A DNA stretch of 64,000 nucleotides. Origin: Aliiglaciecola lipolytica (GTDB lineage Bacteria; Pseudomonadota; Gammaproteobacteria; Enterobacterales; Alteromonadaceae). Shown here one piece after another: positions 53,928 through 64,000 of this stretch (positions are counted from its first letter, which is position 1; the number at the start of each line of letters is the position of its first letter). The notes beneath the pieces are model-generated. The model was not told where the DNA came from. It made no database searches and saw nothing but the letters and a program-made list of their open reading frames with translations. The DNA lies in assembly GCF_018860635.1 (NCBI RefSeq), contig NZ_JAHKPT010000004.1:310001-374000 (forward strand). The letters run 5' to 3'. The translations under genes were made by a program, and so were the position numbers.

Positions 53928-55235
53928 TTACTGTTTACCATCTAAATCTTTTAGGAAACGTAATTTAGCCTTAATTTTTGTCTCAAGTCCACGTTCAACT
54001 GGTTGATAATACTCAGTATCGGGCATTTCTTCAGGAAAATAATTTTCACCGGCAGCATATGCGTGGGGTTCATTGTGGGCATAACGATAATCTTTGCCGT
54101 ACCCCAAATCAGCCATTATCTTAGTAGGAGCATTCCGTAAATGTGCCGGTACTGGATAATCAGGCTTGTCTTTTACATCAGCCATGGCCGCCTTGAATGC
54201 GGTGTAAACGGCGTTACTTTTTGCAGCACAAGCACAATAAATAGTGGCTTGCGCAATGGCTCTTTCGCCTTCCGCTGCACCCACCCTATGGTAGATATCC
54301 CATGCATTTAGGCAAACCTGCATGGCTCTGGGATCGGCATTGCCAATATCTTCAGTGGATATCGCTAAAAGTCGCCTTGCTACTGCTAATGCGTCGCCAC
54401 CGGCGGTTAATATTCTGGCGTACCAATACAAAGCACCATCAGCAGAAGATCCTCGAACGGATTTATGAAACGCAGACAACATGTCATAAAATAGATCTCC
54501 TCCTTTATCAAATTGTGAGACTTTTTCTCCCACAGCTTGAGCGACGGTTTCAATATCAACAATGCCCTCTTGCGCAAAATCCACGCTTAGTTCTAAATAA
54601 TTGAGCAATCGACGAGCGTCGCCGCCAGCCAATTCTATTAGGCGTTTTTGAGCAACTGCATCAATTTGAATCGTTTGATTGCCTAAACCATTCACTTTGT
54701 CTTTCAAAGCCTGTTCTATAACCTGTTGTAGGTCTTGATGACTTAATGCTTGTAGAACATAGACTCGGGCACGAGACAACAACGCATTATTTAGTTCAAA
54801 AGAAGGGTTTTCTGTGGTCGCACCAATAAATGTCACAGTGCCGTCTTCAATAAAAGGCAAAAACGCATCCTGCTGAGCTTTGTTGAAACGATGGACCTCG
54901 TCTACAAACAATATGGTACGTTTGCTTTTTACCGCGGCATGCTGCTTGGCGACTTCAATTGCACTGCGGATGTCTTTGACCCCTGAGGTAACCGCAGAAA
55001 TGCGTTCAATGTGAGCGTCACAATGGCTAGCAATAATCTCGGCTAACGTTGTCTTACCGGTACCTGGTGGCCCCCACAGAATCATTGAATGACAATTGCC
55101 GTTCTCTAATGATTTTCGTAACGGTTTATTCGGACCGATAATGTGTTGTTGACCAACGTATTGGTCAACCGTTTTGGGCCGCATTTTGGCCGCTAAAGGT
55201 TCAAATGAGGGAGTATCGTTAAAATCCAATTCCAT
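53928..55235 (-). CDS. rarA: RarA (MgsA), replication-associated AAA+ ATPase
   Basis: A 435-residue clamp-loader-like AAA+ protein acting at stalled replication forks. It shows Walker A (GPPGTGKTT, about 55-63), Walker B with sensor ([18 protein letters not shown]), [22 protein letters not shown], and the C-terminal tetramerisation domain with [15 protein letters not shown]. It lies two bases after lolA, in the lolA-rarA-crcB-serS run. Confidence 0.96.
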   Translation of the reverse strand: MELDFNDTPSFEPLAAKMRPKTVDQYVGQQHIIGPNKPLRKSLENGNCHSMILWGPPGTGKTTLAEIIASHCDAHIERISAVTSGVKDIRSAIEVAKQHAAVKSKRTILFVDEVHRFNKAQQDAFLPFIEDGTVTFIGATTENPSFELNNALLSRARVYVLQALSHQDLQQVIEQALKDKVNGLGNQTIQIDAVAQKRLIELAGGDARRLLNYLELSVDFAQEGIVDIETVAQAVGEKVSQFDKGGDLFYDMLSAFHKSVRGSSADGALYWYARILTAGGDALAVARRLLAISTEDIGNADPRAMQVCLNAWDIYHRVGAAEGERAIAQATIYCACAAKSNAVYTAFKAAMADVKDKPDYPVPAHLRNAPTKIMADLGYGKDYRYAHNEPHAYAAGENYFPEEMPDTEYYQPVERGLETKIKAKLRFLKDLDGKQ

Positions 55236-55237
55236 TT

Positions 55238-55882
55238 TTAGCGTTGATCGTCCAAATCAAAACCATCGGGAATGGTAAAAACGAATTGTTCATCACCGAT
55301 ATTAATATTCTGTTTTACATCTGAGAAAGTCAACTGGCTGGTTTGTTGTTGGCGATCGATAAAACTCAACTGACTCAGCTGATTATTTTCAAATTTTAAT
55401 TTTAATTCGCTAATTTGCGATTCTGGCGATATTGCAATAATACTGTACACATCATTATCAGCGTAAGTAATAGTAAATTCTGACCACTGCTCATTGCTTG
55501 GATTGGTCAATAATACAATGGGGTTGTTGGACACAGAATCGGCTTGGTTAATCGCTGTTACTTGTTCAACAAAAGGGTCTGAATACCATAGTGTTGTGCC
55601 ATCAGCGACCATCAGGTTTTCATCAGGAGAATTCACCTGCCAAATCATTAAGTTGGGTTGTTTCAATGTCATTTGACCGGAGGATTCTTGCACTAGTTCC
55701 CCCTGTCCATCAGTAACTTTTTGTTCGAATGCAGCAGTAAAGGTTTTTAACGATAGTAATTTCTGTTTTAAATTTTCACTGGCATCTGGACTATCGCCTT
55801 GGTTCCCATGAGCGACGCTGATACTCGAAAGCATCAAAATTCCGACAAATACGCAGTATGACTTGATTAATTTACTTCTCAT
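55238..55882 (-). CDS. lolA: LolA, periplasmic lipoprotein carrier
   Basis: A 214-residue protein with a signal peptide ([26 protein letters not shown]) and the LolA half-barrel. It ferries outer membrane lipoproteins from LolCDE to LolB. Family segments are [63 protein letters not shown]. It lies five bases after ftsK, conserved order. Confidence 0.94.
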   Translation of the reverse strand: MRSKLIKSYCVFVGILMLSSISVAHGNQGDSPDASENLKQKLLSLKTFTAAFEQKVTDGQGELVQESSGQMTLKQPNLMIWQVNSPDENLMVADGTTLWYSDPFVEQVTAINQADSVSNNPIVLLTNPSNEQWSEFTITYADNDVYSIIAISPESQISELKLKFENNQLSQLSFIDRQQQTSQLTFSDVKQNINIGDEQFVFTIPDGFDLDDQR

Positions 55883-55887
55883 TTTGA

Positions 55888-58341
55888 TTAATCCTTTGGT
55901 GGCGGTGGTGCTAAAACTTCACGAGTACCATTGTGACCCGCAGCACTTACGACGCCACTTTGTTCCATTTGTTCAACTAATCTTGCTGCGCGATTGTAAC
56001 CAATTCTGAATTTTCGCTGCACACTGGAAACAGATGCCCGTCTAGATTCAGTAATAAACGCCACGGCTTCATCGTAAAACGCATCAAATTCCTGATCGGC
56101 TCCCTCTGGTTGCTCTCCAGGCAGCAAAACTTCTGCACTGCTTTCACCATTGAGTATTTCATCAATATAATTAGGTTCGCCCCGTTTCTTCCAATCTGCA
56201 ACCACGGCATGTACTTCGTGATCATCAACAAAGGCTCCGTGTACCCGTGTGGGTACGCCTGTGCCAGGAGGTAAATACAACATATCCCCCATTCCCAACA
56301 ACGACTCTGCTCCTTGTTGATCTAAGATGGTACGAGAATCAATTTTCGACGACACCTGAAAGGCAATACGGGTGGGAATATTGGCTTTAATTAGTCCAGT
56401 AATAACATCCACTGAAGGACGTTGTGTGGCAAGCACTAAGTGAATTCCTGCTGCCCTCGCCTTTTGCGCGATTCGAGCAATCAGTTCTTCCACTTTTTTC
56501 CCAACAATCATCATCATGTCGGCAAATTCATCAACCACAACGACAATGGCTGGCAATTTTTCTAAATCGGGGGCAACGGTTTCCATACTTTCTTCGAATC
56601 GCCACAGTGGATCTTTGATAGGTTGTCCGTCTTCGATAGCTTGTTTAATTTTCGCGTTGTAGCCTTTAAGATTTCTAACTCCTAAAGCTGACATCAATCG
56701 ATAACGACGTTCCATCTCGCCTACACACCATCTTAATGCATTCGCCGCTTCTTTCATGTCAGTTACCACTTCAGACAACAAATGCGGGATGCCTTCATAG
56801 ACCGAGAGCTCTAGCATCTTAGGATCAATCATTATCATACGCACATCTTCTGGAGATGATTTGTACAACAAACTGAGGATCATCACGTTGACCCCTACCG
56901 ACTTACCGGACCCTGTGGTACCTGCAACTAATAAATGTGGCATTTTAGCTAAGTCCACAATCACAGGTTTACCCGATATATCGGCACCTAACACCATAGT
57001 CAGTGGCGAATCGTTGCCTTGGAAAGCTTGGCATGCGATAACCTCACTTAAACGTACCATGTCTCTATTTTTGTTCGGCAACTCTAATCCAATAACTGAT
57101 TTGCCGGGGATAACTTCAACCACCCGAACGGACATTGCCGACATAGCACGAGCTAAATCTTTAGATAAGGCGGTAATTCGACTGACTTTCACGCCAGGTG
57201 CAAGGTCCAACTCAAAGCGCGTAATAACCGGACCTGGAAAAACTCCCACTACTTTAGCTTCAATATTAAAATCTAATAATTTTTCTTCCACTAGGCGGGA
57301 AACTATATCCAATTCTTCTTGGGTAATGGGGTTTTTAACTTTGTCAGCACGTTCTAACAAGTCAAATGAAGGTAACGGGCCTAAAGAATCATCGACCTCC
57401 CCTACTGGTTTTGCATTGCCATTTAAATGAGGTGCTGTGGTGTTTTGTGTTTGTTTTTCAGCTTGAATATCAGCCGTGGGCTCTGCCTTAAACGGTTCTG
57501 GTTGCTCGGTGTTTTGTTTTTCTTTTTTACCGGTTATTTTCTTTTTAAGCTCAGACACCGACAAAATACTGGGTTTAGGCTCAGGTTTAGGTTGTTCAAA
57601 TATTTCTTCAGGAATAGTAATCGTTGGCTCTACGGGAGTGGCTCGTTCAGCGGCCTTAAATGTAGTGATCTCTACGTCATTATCACTTGTTTCATTGCTA
57701 GCTGATTTAAAAGTTAACCTTGCAATAGGACTTTGTTGAATTAGTTTTGGAGTGCGATATAAAAACAATCCCGACAAAATAGTTACTTCACCTAACTTAT
57801 CGACGACCGTCACTAAGGAAATGCCAGTGACCAAGGTTATCCCCGTCAACAAAAAGCACAGTAACAGTAATGTAGTACCAACTAAACTAAAGTAAGGAAT
57901 TAACGAACTACTGATTACGTCTCCAATCATACCACCGGCAGAAAAATGGAAAATATCATCAAAGTTGATACTCAAAATACCTGAAATACCCACTAAAAAT
58001 AATATTGAGCCAATAATACGTAAGCCAATCGTTAAATAATCAATTTGTTCAATGCGTTTAACTTGCTGAAATAAAAACCAGCCAGTAAAGGCTATTATAA
58101 ACGGCAAAATATACGCGAAGCGGCCAAAACTAAAAAATAGCACATCGGCAAACCAAGCACCTATAGGCCCTACCCAATTATGGATATTTCCTTGAAATCC
58201 AGCCTGAGACCAACTCGGGTCAGCACTATTAAAAGATGCTAAAGCAAGCAGAATAAAAAATGCGAAGGCACATGATAAAATCATGCCCACTTCCATTATT
58301 CGTTGTATTCCAGATAGACGCGCCATAAAACTATAATTCAA
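55888..58341 (-). CDS. ftsK: FtsK DNA translocase
   Basis: Septum-located motor that segregates chromosome termini and activates XerCD at dif. The 817 residues have four or five N-terminal membrane helices (about 15-185), a fairly short Glu/Lys/Pro-rich linker (about 225-320), the RecA-like motor with Walker [13 protein letters not shown] and Walker [14 protein letters not shown], and a C-terminal winged-helix gamma domain ([27 protein letters not shown]) that reads KOPS. The linker is much shorter than in E. coli FtsK (1329 residues). Confidence 0.97.
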   Translation of the reverse strand: MNYSFMARLSGIQRIMEVGMILSCAFAFFILLALASFNSADPSWSQAGFQGNIHNWVGPIGAWFADVLFFSFGRFAYILPFIIAFTGWFLFQQVKRIEQIDYLTIGLRIIGSILFLVGISGILSINFDDIFHFSAGGMIGDVISSSLIPYFSLVGTTLLLLCFLLTGITLVTGISLVTVVDKLGEVTILSGLFLYRTPKLIQQSPIARLTFKSASNETSDNDVEITTFKAAERATPVEPTITIPEEIFEQPKPEPKPSILSVSELKKKITGKKEKQNTEQPEPFKAEPTADIQAEKQTQNTTAPHLNGNAKPVGEVDDSLGPLPSFDLLERADKVKNPITQEELDIVSRLVEEKLLDFNIEAKVVGVFPGPVITRFELDLAPGVKVSRITALSKDLARAMSAMSVRVVEVIPGKSVIGLELPNKNRDMVRLSEVIACQAFQGNDSPLTMVLGADISGKPVIVDLAKMPHLLVAGTTGSGKSVGVNVMILSLLYKSSPEDVRMIMIDPKMLELSVYEGIPHLLSEVVTDMKEAANALRWCVGEMERRYRLMSALGVRNLKGYNAKIKQAIEDGQPIKDPLWRFEESMETVAPDLEKLPAIVVVVDEFADMMMIVGKKVEELIARIAQKARAAGIHLVLATQRPSVDVITGLIKANIPTRIAFQVSSKIDSRTILDQQGAESLLGMGDMLYLPPGTGVPTRVHGAFVDDHEVHAVVADWKKRGEPNYIDEILNGESSAEVLLPGEQPEGADQEFDAFYDEAVAFITESRRASVSSVQRKFRIGYNRAARLVEQMEQSGVVSAAGHNGTREVLAPPPPKD

Positions 58342-58421
58342 TTCTAGGTATTATTTTTCTACCCATACCTTACCAGTGACAGTGCCAAAATCCTAGTTAA
58401 TGCTCTCCCATTGAGTGCTAT

Positions 58422-58907
58422 TTACTTCAGATTGATTTTAATTTGAGCAGTATGCTTAACTTCTTCCATAACCACATAAGTTCGTGATTCGCTGACACCA
58501 GGTAAACGCAATAATGTATCCCCTAGTAATTTTCGATAACTAGACATATCCGCGACTCTAGCTTTAAGTAAAAAATCAAAGTTGCCAGAAACTAGATGGC
58601 ATTCTTGAATATCATCATGTTTTCTCACCGCCGTAGAAAATTCTTCGAAAATATCCACACTGGTTTTGCTTAACGTAATTTCCACAAAAACTAACATTGC
58701 AGCGCCTAACTTTTGTGGATCAAGTTGTGCGTAATAACCTGTGATATACCCTTGTTGTTCTAAACGCTTAACCCTTTCTAGACAAGGGCTGGCGCTTAAT
58801 CCAACGGATTTAGCCAAATCGACATTTGAAATTTTTCCATTTTTTTGTAATTCAATCAGGATGTTACGATCGATTCTGTCGAGGTGTTTTGGGGTTTTTA
58901 CCAGCAT
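58422..58907 (-). CDS. lrp: Leucine-responsive regulatory protein Lrp
   Basis: A 161-residue global regulator with an N-terminal HTH (IDRNILIELQKNGKISNVDLAKSVGLSASPCLERVKRLE) and a C-terminal RAM ligand domain (IQECHLVSGNFDFLLKARVADMSSYRKLLGDTLLRLPGV). It is nearly identical to E. coli Lrp throughout. lrp-ftsK order is conserved. The alanine dehydrogenase gene is divergent, and a near-perfect Lrp box lies between. Confidence 0.97.
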   Translation of the reverse strand: MLVKTPKHLDRIDRNILIELQKNGKISNVDLAKSVGLSASPCLERVKRLEQQGYITGYYAQLDPQKLGAAMLVFVEITLSKTSVDIFEEFSTAVRKHDDIQECHLVSGNFDFLLKARVADMSSYRKLLGDTLLRLPGVSESRTYVVMEEVKHTAQIKINLK

Positions 58908-58935
58908 TATTTAAAACCGCATATCATTAATTTAT

Positions 58936-58950
58936 CAGTATAATATACTG
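58936..58950. promoter_or_regulatory. Lrp-binding site between lrp and ald
   Basis: CAGTATAATATACTG is a perfect 15-base palindrome matching the Lrp consensus YAGHAWATTWTDCTR at 14 of 15 positions. It is centred 36 bases from the lrp ATG and 94 bases from the ald ATG, placed to repress lrp and control ald. A related half site (CATATACTGCG) lies at about 58989-58999. Confidence 0.8.
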
Positions 58951-59036
58951 CATAACGCATAAAAACAGAACAAAAGTTTTTTTAATGTCGCATATACTGC
59001 GTGCCTATTCTTGCAATTCAAAAGGTTGGGTTAAAA

Positions 59037-60167
59037 ATGCTAATTGGAGTTCCTAAGGAAATTAAAAATCATGAGTACCGTGTTGGATTAACACCTGCTG
59101 CGACAAAAGAGTTTGTCACACATGGCCACGAAGTACTGATAGAAAACAATGCTGGCGCTTCAATAGGGTTTGATAATGATCAGTATATTGCTGCTGGTGC
59201 GGTAATTATTGACACAGCAGAAGAAATCTTTGCCCGTGCAGAAATGATTGTGAAAGTAAAAGAGCCACAACCTAACGAATGTAAAATGCTTCGTGAAGGC
59301 CAGACCCTTTATACTTACTTGCATCTAGCACCTGATCCAACCCAAACGGAGCTATTAGTTGCATCTGGCGCAACCTGTATCGCCTATGAAACGGTTACAG
59401 ACAATAGAAACGGTTTACCTCTTCTGGCTCCGATGAGTGAAGTTGCCGGCAGAATGTCTGTACAAGCAGGCGCTCATTATCTTGAAAAAGCACAAGGTGG
59501 TAGCGGCACACTACTTGGTGGTGTTCCAGGCGTAGCTCCAGGTAAAGTACTAGTAATTGGTGGTGGTGTTGTGGGCACTAATGCTGCCAAAATGGCAATT
59601 GGCCTTGGTGCTGATGTCACAATTTTAGATCGTTCATTAACTCGTTTACGCGAATTAGACGATATTTTTGCTAACCAAGTGAAAACCGTCTATTCAACCA
59701 TAGATGCAATAGATTACTATTCGTCAAAAGCCGATTTGGTCGTTGGAGCAGTCTTAATTCCAGGAGCGGCAGCACCTAAACTACTTAGCAAAGAACATAT
59801 TGCTAACATGAAAGAGGGTTCAGTTGTGGTTGATGTGGCAATAGATCAAGGTGGCTGTTTTGCAACCTCAAAAGCTACAACTCATCAAGATCCTGTCTAC
59901 ATCGTTGATGGTGTTGTCCATTACTGCGTTGCTAATATGCCCGGTGGCGTAGCAAGAACATCAACTATGGCATTGAATAATGCAACACTACCTTTCGGTT
60001 TGGCATTAGCCAATAAAGGACCAAAACAAGCAATGCTTGATGATGTTCACTTGTTAAATGGATTGAATGTCCATAAAGGCAAAGTGACATATAAAGCAGT
60101 GGTTGACGCCTTAGGTAAAGAGTTAAATCTAGAATATATGGACGCACGTGCAGCACTAGAAATGTAA
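59037..60167 (+). CDS. ald: Alanine dehydrogenase
   Basis: NAD-dependent reversible deamination of L-alanine to pyruvate. The start is the ATG at 59037, because the family begins [20 protein letters not shown]; the frame extends to a GTG at 59001 that is not needed. About 376 residues, with catalytic Lys (KVKEP) and His (YLHLAPD) segments, the NAD loop [24 protein letters not shown] and [20 protein letters not shown]. It is divergent from lrp, a usual pairing in which Lrp controls alanine use. Confidence 0.96.
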   Translation: MLIGVPKEIKNHEYRVGLTPAATKEFVTHGHEVLIENNAGASIGFDNDQYIAAGAVIIDTAEEIFARAEMIVKVKEPQPNECKMLREGQTLYTYLHLAPDPTQTELLVASGATCIAYETVTDNRNGLPLLAPMSEVAGRMSVQAGAHYLEKAQGGSGTLLGGVPGVAPGKVLVIGGGVVGTNAAKMAIGLGADVTILDRSLTRLRELDDIFANQVKTVYSTIDAIDYYSSKADLVVGAVLIPGAAAPKLLSKEHIANMKEGSVVVDVAIDQGGCFATSKATTHQDPVYIVDGVVHYCVANMPGGVARTSTMALNNATLPFGLALANKGPKQAMLDDVHLLNGLNVHKGKVTYKAVVDALGKELNLEYMDARAALEM

Positions 60168-60191
60168 TATTGACTATTACACGTCACACAC

Positions 60192-60220
60192 AAAAAAGCT
60201 GCTTTTAAAGCAGCTTTTTT
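60192..60220. terminator. Bidirectional terminator between ald and pyrF
   Basis: AAAAAAGCTGCTTT and AAAGCAGCTTTTTT are complementary around a short T/A loop, with T-runs in both directions. It lies between the converging stops of ald and pyrF and can serve both. Confidence 0.92.
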
Positions 60221-60241
60221 ATTGTTTCTAATTTAAATACT

Positions 60242-60937
60242 CTAAGCAACTGATAGATTAATATCCAATAACGCTCTTAGAGGATCGGCAGCCTGAGTAA
60301 TTGGTCGGCCAATAACCATGTAATTAACCCCTGCTAATATTGCTTCAGGAGGTGTCATCACTCGCTGTTGGTCACCTTTATCAGACCCTAAAGGTCGAAT
60401 ACCGGGAGTAACCAATAGAAAATCTTTATCTAAGGAGCTTCTCAGAATCGGGGCTTCTTGTGCGGAACACACTACCCCATCTAACCCACAATTTTTTGTC
60501 AGCTTAGCCAGTCTTAAAACCTGTTGCTCAGGAGAATCTTTTATTCCAATTGCATTAAGTTGACTCTGTTCCATACTGGTGAGCACTGTCACTGCTATCA
60601 GTTTAGGTTGGTCCGCCCCTAGTGTAGCTAGTTGAGTTTTGGCGTTTTCCATCATTTTAGGACCACCGGAAGCATGCACATTTAACATCCATACTCCCAA
60701 GTCGGCCGCTGCCAAACATGCTTTGCCGACAGTGTTTGGAATGTCATGGAATTTAAGATCTAGAAAAACATCAAACCCCCTGTTAACTAATTCCTTTACA
60801 AACTCAGGACCAAAATAGGTAAACATTTCTTTACCGATCTTTAATTTGCATAAATTACTATCAAGTTGGCTAACTAAATTTAATGCTTTGGCCCTGTTAT
60901 CAAAATCTAATGCAACTATGACTCTTGTATCACTCAT
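60242..60937 (-). CDS. pyrF: Orotidine 5'-phosphate decarboxylase PyrF
   Basis: Last step of UMP synthesis. The 231 residues form a TIM barrel with [11 protein letters not shown] (6-16), the catalytic Lys/Asp group in [13 protein letters not shown] and a phosphate-binding [17 protein letters not shown] plus VIGRPITQA. It follows lapB by seven bases as in E. coli. Confidence 0.96.
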   Translation of the reverse strand: MSDTRVIVALDFDNRAKALNLVSQLDSNLCKLKIGKEMFTYFGPEFVKELVNRGFDVFLDLKFHDIPNTVGKACLAAADLGVWMLNVHASGGPKMMENAKTQLATLGADQPKLIAVTVLTSMEQSQLNAIGIKDSPEQQVLRLAKLTKNCGLDGVVCSAQEAPILRSSLDKDFLLVTPGIRPLGSDKGDQQRVMTPPEAILAGVNYMVIGRPITQAADPLRALLDINLSVA

Positions 60938-60944
60938 AAATCGA

Positions 60945-62114
60945 CTATTCTCCGTCTAACCCTTTAATTGGTTTTACCACACCCCATTTCTTACATGATG
61001 GACACAACCAATGTATTTGACGTCCGGAAAAACCGCAACTCAAACAACGATACTTTGGCCGCATTTTAATTTGTTCTTCTACCAATCCTTTAACCATTGT
61101 CAGACTCTCACGGGTTTTATCGTCGACTTCGTCTTCAATAAAAAAGCCCATCAGGGTTTTAAAGCCTTTCATGGTTGGCGTTTTTTTCAATTGGTCGAAC
61201 AATACCGTTTCCGCAGTCTCAGTATTCTCTTTTTTAGCTAACAATTTCACTTTTGCTAAATACGAAGTCGCACATTGCTGCCAATATAAATCTAAAACCG
61301 CTTCTAATTGAGCATCATTATTGAGCTTCTCAGCACATTGTTCTAGTTTAGGTACTGCTTCGCTAAACCAACTGATGTCGCGAACAGGCACTTCTTTTAA
61401 ATAATCGAAGGCTTTTTGATAATCACCCTGTTGAATGGATAGATCGCCTAAAATCAACCAAGGCCTTACCCCGTGTTCATAAGCCGCAATTGCTTTTTGT
61501 AGCGATTTTTCAGCTGTTTCATATTTCTCTTGTTTGATCATTTTTAATGCTTGTTCACAATAAAAATGAGAAATACGTATACACAATACATCGCTATCAC
61601 CGTGACAATCCATCATACGCTCACCAAGCTCTATCGCTCTATCCCACTCTTTTGTAGTTTGATAGATGCTAAATAGATGCTGTTGGGCGTCTAGGAAATG
61701 TTTATCACTGTCCAATAATTCTAAAAAGGCATTTTCGGCGCGCTCTAAAAAGCCCGCCATCATATAATCTTTACCAAGCTCTCGTAGCGCTTGTCTATTT
61801 TGTGATTCGGACAATTCTTGTTTACTAACCAAATTCTGGTGCACACGAATAGCACGATCTAACTCACCACGATGTCTGAAGAAATTTCCCATAGCTATAT
61901 GAGTTTCAACGGTATCACTGTCTAAGCTCATCATTTTCATTAATGTATCAACCGCTTTATCTGGTTGATCAGACAATAAAAAGTTTAAACCTTTAAAGTA
62001 ATGTCGAGAGAGAATACTGGATTGTTTGCGCTGTGCTTGACGGACGCTATTGCGTCCCATGACATAACCATAACCAGCAGCAACAGGAAGTAATAAAAAA
62101 AGTAATTCAAGCAT
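60945..62114 (-). CDS. lapB: LapB (YciM), LPS assembly regulator
   Basis: Inner-membrane-anchored TPR protein that presents LpxC to FtsH and balances LPS with phospholipid. The 389 residues have one N-terminal anchor (about 2-18), about six to nine TPR repeats ([31 protein letters not shown] and so on) and a C-terminal rubredoxin-like metal site C-LS-C ... C-PS-C. All are features of E. coli LapB. It is coupled with lapA and pyrF. Confidence 0.96.
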   Translation of the reverse strand: MLELLFLLLPVAAGYGYVMGRNSVRQAQRKQSSILSRHYFKGLNFLLSDQPDKAVDTLMKMMSLDSDTVETHIAMGNFFRHRGELDRAIRVHQNLVSKQELSESQNRQALRELGKDYMMAGFLERAENAFLELLDSDKHFLDAQQHLFSIYQTTKEWDRAIELGERMMDCHGDSDVLCIRISHFYCEQALKMIKQEKYETAEKSLQKAIAAYEHGVRPWLILGDLSIQQGDYQKAFDYLKEVPVRDISWFSEAVPKLEQCAEKLNNDAQLEAVLDLYWQQCATSYLAKVKLLAKKENTETAETVLFDQLKKTPTMKGFKTLMGFFIEDEVDDKTRESLTMVKGLVEEQIKMRPKYRCLSCGFSGRQIHWLCPSCKKWGVVKPIKGLDGE

Positions 62115-62119
62115 CCAGA

Positions 62120-62380
62120 TTAACTACTTGCAATGTCAGTTGTGCGATTACGTTTCTGTAACCGATTGATGCGCCATTTTAATTTAAGCCAAACAAGTGT
62201 GAAAACTAACGAGCTAAATATTACGCCGGCAGCAAAAAAAGACATTAATAAAATTGAGAGGCGCATTTCCATGGTACCCATTAAATAATCAAACATCACG
62301 GCTTGATCATTTTTTGCACCTAAAAGTGATGCTACCAGCATGATAATAATGAAAATGATAACGATCAGGAATATTTTCAA
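62120..62380 (-). CDS. lapA: LapA (YciS), DUF1049 membrane protein
   Basis: An 86-residue protein with two membrane helices (about 2-20 and 43-66), of the LapA/DUF1049 family, working with LapB in LPS regulation. NDQAVMFDYLMGTMEMRLSILLMSFFAAGVIFS is the family core. It lies five bases before lapB; ihfB lies upstream behind a terminator. Confidence 0.92.
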   Translation of the reverse strand: MKIFLIVIIFIIIMLVASLLGAKNDQAVMFDYLMGTMEMRLSILLMSFFAAGVIFSSLVFTLVWLKLKWRINRLQKRNRTTDIASS

Positions 62381-62470
62381 TCTTAAACCTCAAATTGTTA
62401 AGGAAAAAACGCTTATTAAGCGGTATCAAAGCTTATAGTACAAAACTATGTACCTAGTTGTCACCCAAAC

Positions 62471-62504
62471 AAAAACGGCACTCTAAAAAGAGTGCCGTTT
62501 TTTT
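62471..62504 (-). terminator. Terminator of ihfB
   Basis: ACGGCACTCT-AAAA-AGAGTGCCGT forms a ten-pair hairpin with T-runs on both sides, so it works for the minus-strand ihfB transcript, 15 bases after the stop. lapA downstream must therefore have its own promoter in 62381-62470. Confidence 0.92.
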
Positions 62505-62518
62505 AAAATAAAATAATC

Positions 62519-62809
62519 TTAATGTGCCAGACCTTCGTTAACACGTTCACGCAATTCCTTACCAGGTTTAAAGTGAGGAACGTATTTACCTTCCAGTTTA
62601 ACCGTTTCACCTGTTTTAGGGTTACGGCCAACGCGAGGAGCACGAAAATGCAACGAGAAACTACCAAAGCCACGTATCTCTATGCGATCACCCTTTTGAA
62701 GGGTTTGCGCCATTTGCTCTAGCATCTCTTTAATTGCAGACTCAACATCCTTAGCAGGAACGTGACGAGCTTTATCGGCGAGCCTTTCAATAAGTTCTGA
62801 TTTAGTCAT
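62519..62809 (-). CDS. ihfB: Integration host factor beta subunit
   Basis: DNA-bending protein that pairs with IhfA. The 96 residues match E. coli Ihf[12 protein letters not shown] start, [46 protein letters not shown] with the arm prolines (the P of GRNPKTG) that intercalate in the DNA. HU subunits lack the [20 protein letters not shown] end. It follows rpsA as in E. coli. Confidence 0.96.
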   Translation of the reverse strand: MTKSELIERLADKARHVPAKDVESAIKEMLEQMAQTLQKGDRIEIRGFGSFSLHFRAPRVGRNPKTGETVKLEGKYVPHFKPGKELRERVNEGLAH

Positions 62810-62855
62810 TAGAAATCTCCGTTAATCAAAAATACTTTACCGATGAGACTGACAA

Positions 62856-62881
62856 TCAGGCACTTTGGTTCAAGTGCCTGA
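62856..62881 (-). terminator. Stem-loop after rpsA
   Basis: TCAGGCACTT (62856-62865) pairs perfectly with AAGTGCCTGA (62872-62881) around a six-base loop. It lies ten bases downstream of the rpsA stop on the minus strand, with only a weak T-tract (TTGT), so it may attenuate rather than end transcription into ihfB. Confidence 0.65.
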
Positions 62882-62890
62882 GCATAAGTT

Positions 62891-64000
62891 TTATTCTTCG
62901 CCTTTAGCAGCTTTGAATGCTTCGGCCATCGCGTTAGCAAATCCAGCATCATCTGGCTGTTGATTTACTTTTTCGATAGCTTCTTTCTCGTCTGCTTGGT
63001 CTTTCGCTTTAACCGACAAGTTAACGATACGGTTCTTACGATCTACGCCCATAAATTTGGCTTCAAGATCATCACCTACATTAACAACTTCAGAAGCATC
63101 TTCTAAACGTTCAACTGTCAAATCACCAACACGAACGTAACCATCTACTTCTTCTGCCAAGTTAACCGTAACACCTTTAGCGTCTACAGCGGTAACCTTA
63201 CCAGTAACGATAGCACCTTTCTTGTTATCTGTCAGATACTTATTGAACGGATCTTCTTCAATCTGTTTAACACCTAGTGAAATACGCTCGCGCTCTGGGT
63301 CGACTTGCAATACCACAGCTGAGATTTCATCACCTTTCTTGTATTCACGAACAGCGTCTTCGCCAGTCTTATTCCAAGAAATGTCAGACAAGTGAACTAG
63401 TCCGTCGATGCCGCCGTCAAGACCGATGAAGATACCGAAGTCAGTGATAGATTTGATCTTACCGCTAACCTTATCGTTCTTCTCGTGAGACTTAGCAAAT
63501 TCTTCCCAAGGGTTAGCTTTACATTGCTTAAGACCTAGAGAAATACGACGACGTTCTTCGTCAATTTCAAGAACCATAACTTCAACAACATCACCTAGGT
63601 TAACAACCTTAGATGGGTGGATGTTTTTGTTAGTCCAATCCATTTCAGAAACGTGAACCAAACCTTCAACACCGTCTTCGATTTCAACAAAACAACCGTA
63701 GTCAGTAAGGTTAGTAACCGCACCTGATAATTTAGAACCTTCAGGGTAACGGTTAGCAATTTCTTGCCAAGGATCGCTGCCCATTTGTTTCATACCAAGA
63801 GAAACACGAGACTTCTCTTTGTCGAACTTCAATACTTTAACGTTAATTTCGTCACCAACGTTAACGATTTCACTTGGGTGCTTAACGCGTTTCCAAGCCA
63901 TATCAGTAATGTGAAGTAGACCGTCTACACCGCCTAGGTCAACGAATGCACCGTAGTCAGTAAGGTTCTTAACGATACCTTTAACTTCATGGCCTTCTTC
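62891..64000 (-). CDS. rpsA: 30S ribosomal protein S1, C-terminal part
   Basis: Essential mRNA-binding ribosomal protein. The window holds the last 369 residues; the frame runs off the right edge, so the true start lies outside. An internal Met at 63901 is not the start: upstream codons ([10 protein letters not shown]) continue the S1 sequence. It covers the end of S1 domain 3 and domains 4 to 6 ([64 protein letters not shown]) and ends [14 protein letters not shown]. It is followed by ihfB. Confidence 0.97.
   Translation of the reverse strand, partial: EEGHEVKGIVKNLTDYGAFVDLGGVDGLLHITDMAWKRVKHPSEIVNVGDEINVKVLKFDKEKSRVSLGMKQMGSDPWQEIANRYPEGSKLSGAVTNLTDYGCFVEIEDGVEGLVHVSEMDWTNKNIHPSKVVNLGDVVEVMVLEIDEERRRISLGLKQCKANPWEEFAKSHEKNDKVSGKIKSITDFGIFIGLDGGIDGLVHLSDISWNKTGEDAVREYKKGDEISAVVLQVDPERERISLGVKQIEEDPFNKYLTDNKKGAIVTGKVTAVDAKGVTVNLAEEVDGYVRVGDLTVERLEDASEVVNVGDDLEAKFMGVDRKNRIVNLSVKAKDQADEKEAIEKVNQQPDDAGFANAMAEAFKAAKGEE

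Noticed and set aside
56861-57430. Plus-strand open frame of 189 codons opposite ftsK
   Set aside because: It lies entirely inside the well-supported ftsK gene, has no family resemblance and no initiation site.

Overview
The window is a chromosomal segment of an AT-rich marine gammaproteobacterium, most likely an Alteromonadales member near Paraglaciecola/Glaciecola/Alteromonas. This is inferred from gene orders such as cbb3 oxidase assembly genes-fnr-uspE-ttcA, uvrY-uvrC-pgsA-tRNA(Gly-Cys-Leu), yccA-tusDCBE, ald/lrp-ftsK-lolA-rarA-crcB-serS and pyrF-lapB-lapA-ihfB-rpsA, and from a PEP-CTERM-type surface protein. It is not proven to genus level. No transposase, phage or CRISPR gene was seen. 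The window begins inside ccoQ and ends inside rpsA.

Layout: (1) 1-8.8 kb: ccoQP, fixH, copper ATPase ccoI, ccoS, a TauE-like protein, fnr, uspE with a near-consensus FNR box, ttcA and an RssA-like patatin. (2) 8.8-12.4 kb, minus strand: a DUF2987 protein, a Bax-like glucosaminidase, a membrane protein, a LysE/RhtB exporter and a CobB sirtuin. (3) 12.5-32.3 kb: a large purine and ureide catabolic region. An RpiR regulator precedes an operon of amidase, GGT-family (HpxW-like) hydrolase, TauE-like transporter, PucG aminotransferase and allantoate amidohydrolase. Then come a sulfurtransferase, an ABM-fold protein, a DUF985 cupin, and a RutR-like TetR operon (regulator-puuE-adenine deaminase) divergent from xdhABC-uraD-uraH-guaD-puuD. 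Together they encode adenine/guanine to (hypo)xanthine, urate, 5-hydroxyisourate, OHCU, allantoin, allantoate, ureidoglycine and oxalurate, with candidate enzymes for oxalurate/oxamate breakdown. (4) 32.3-38.5 kb: a complete histidine utilisation locus (hutG, hutI, hutC, hutU, hutH) with a perfect HutC-type palindrome. (5) 38.6-45.1 kb: a choice-of-anchor L/PEP-CTERM-like secreted protein, a VOC protein, a 1082-residue GH15 protein resembling eukaryotic phosphorylase kinase alpha along its whole length, and a YihY/BrkB membrane protein. (6) 45.1-64 kb: core genes for tRNAs, phospholipid synthesis, DNA repair, tRNA 2-thiolation, seryl-tRNA, chromosome segregation, Lrp, pyrimidine synthesis, LPS control, IHF and ribosomal protein S1.

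Non-coding highlights: FNR, RutR-, HutC- and Lrp-type operators placed next to the genes for the matching regulators; two arrays of a GTAG-type REP/BIME element, in opposite orientations, flanking the uvrY-uvrC-pgsA-tRNA block; a 19-bp perfect inverted repeat upstream of uvrY; a 29-bp palindrome in the 43.6-44.2 kb gap; strong promoters for both tRNA units; and several clear intrinsic terminators.
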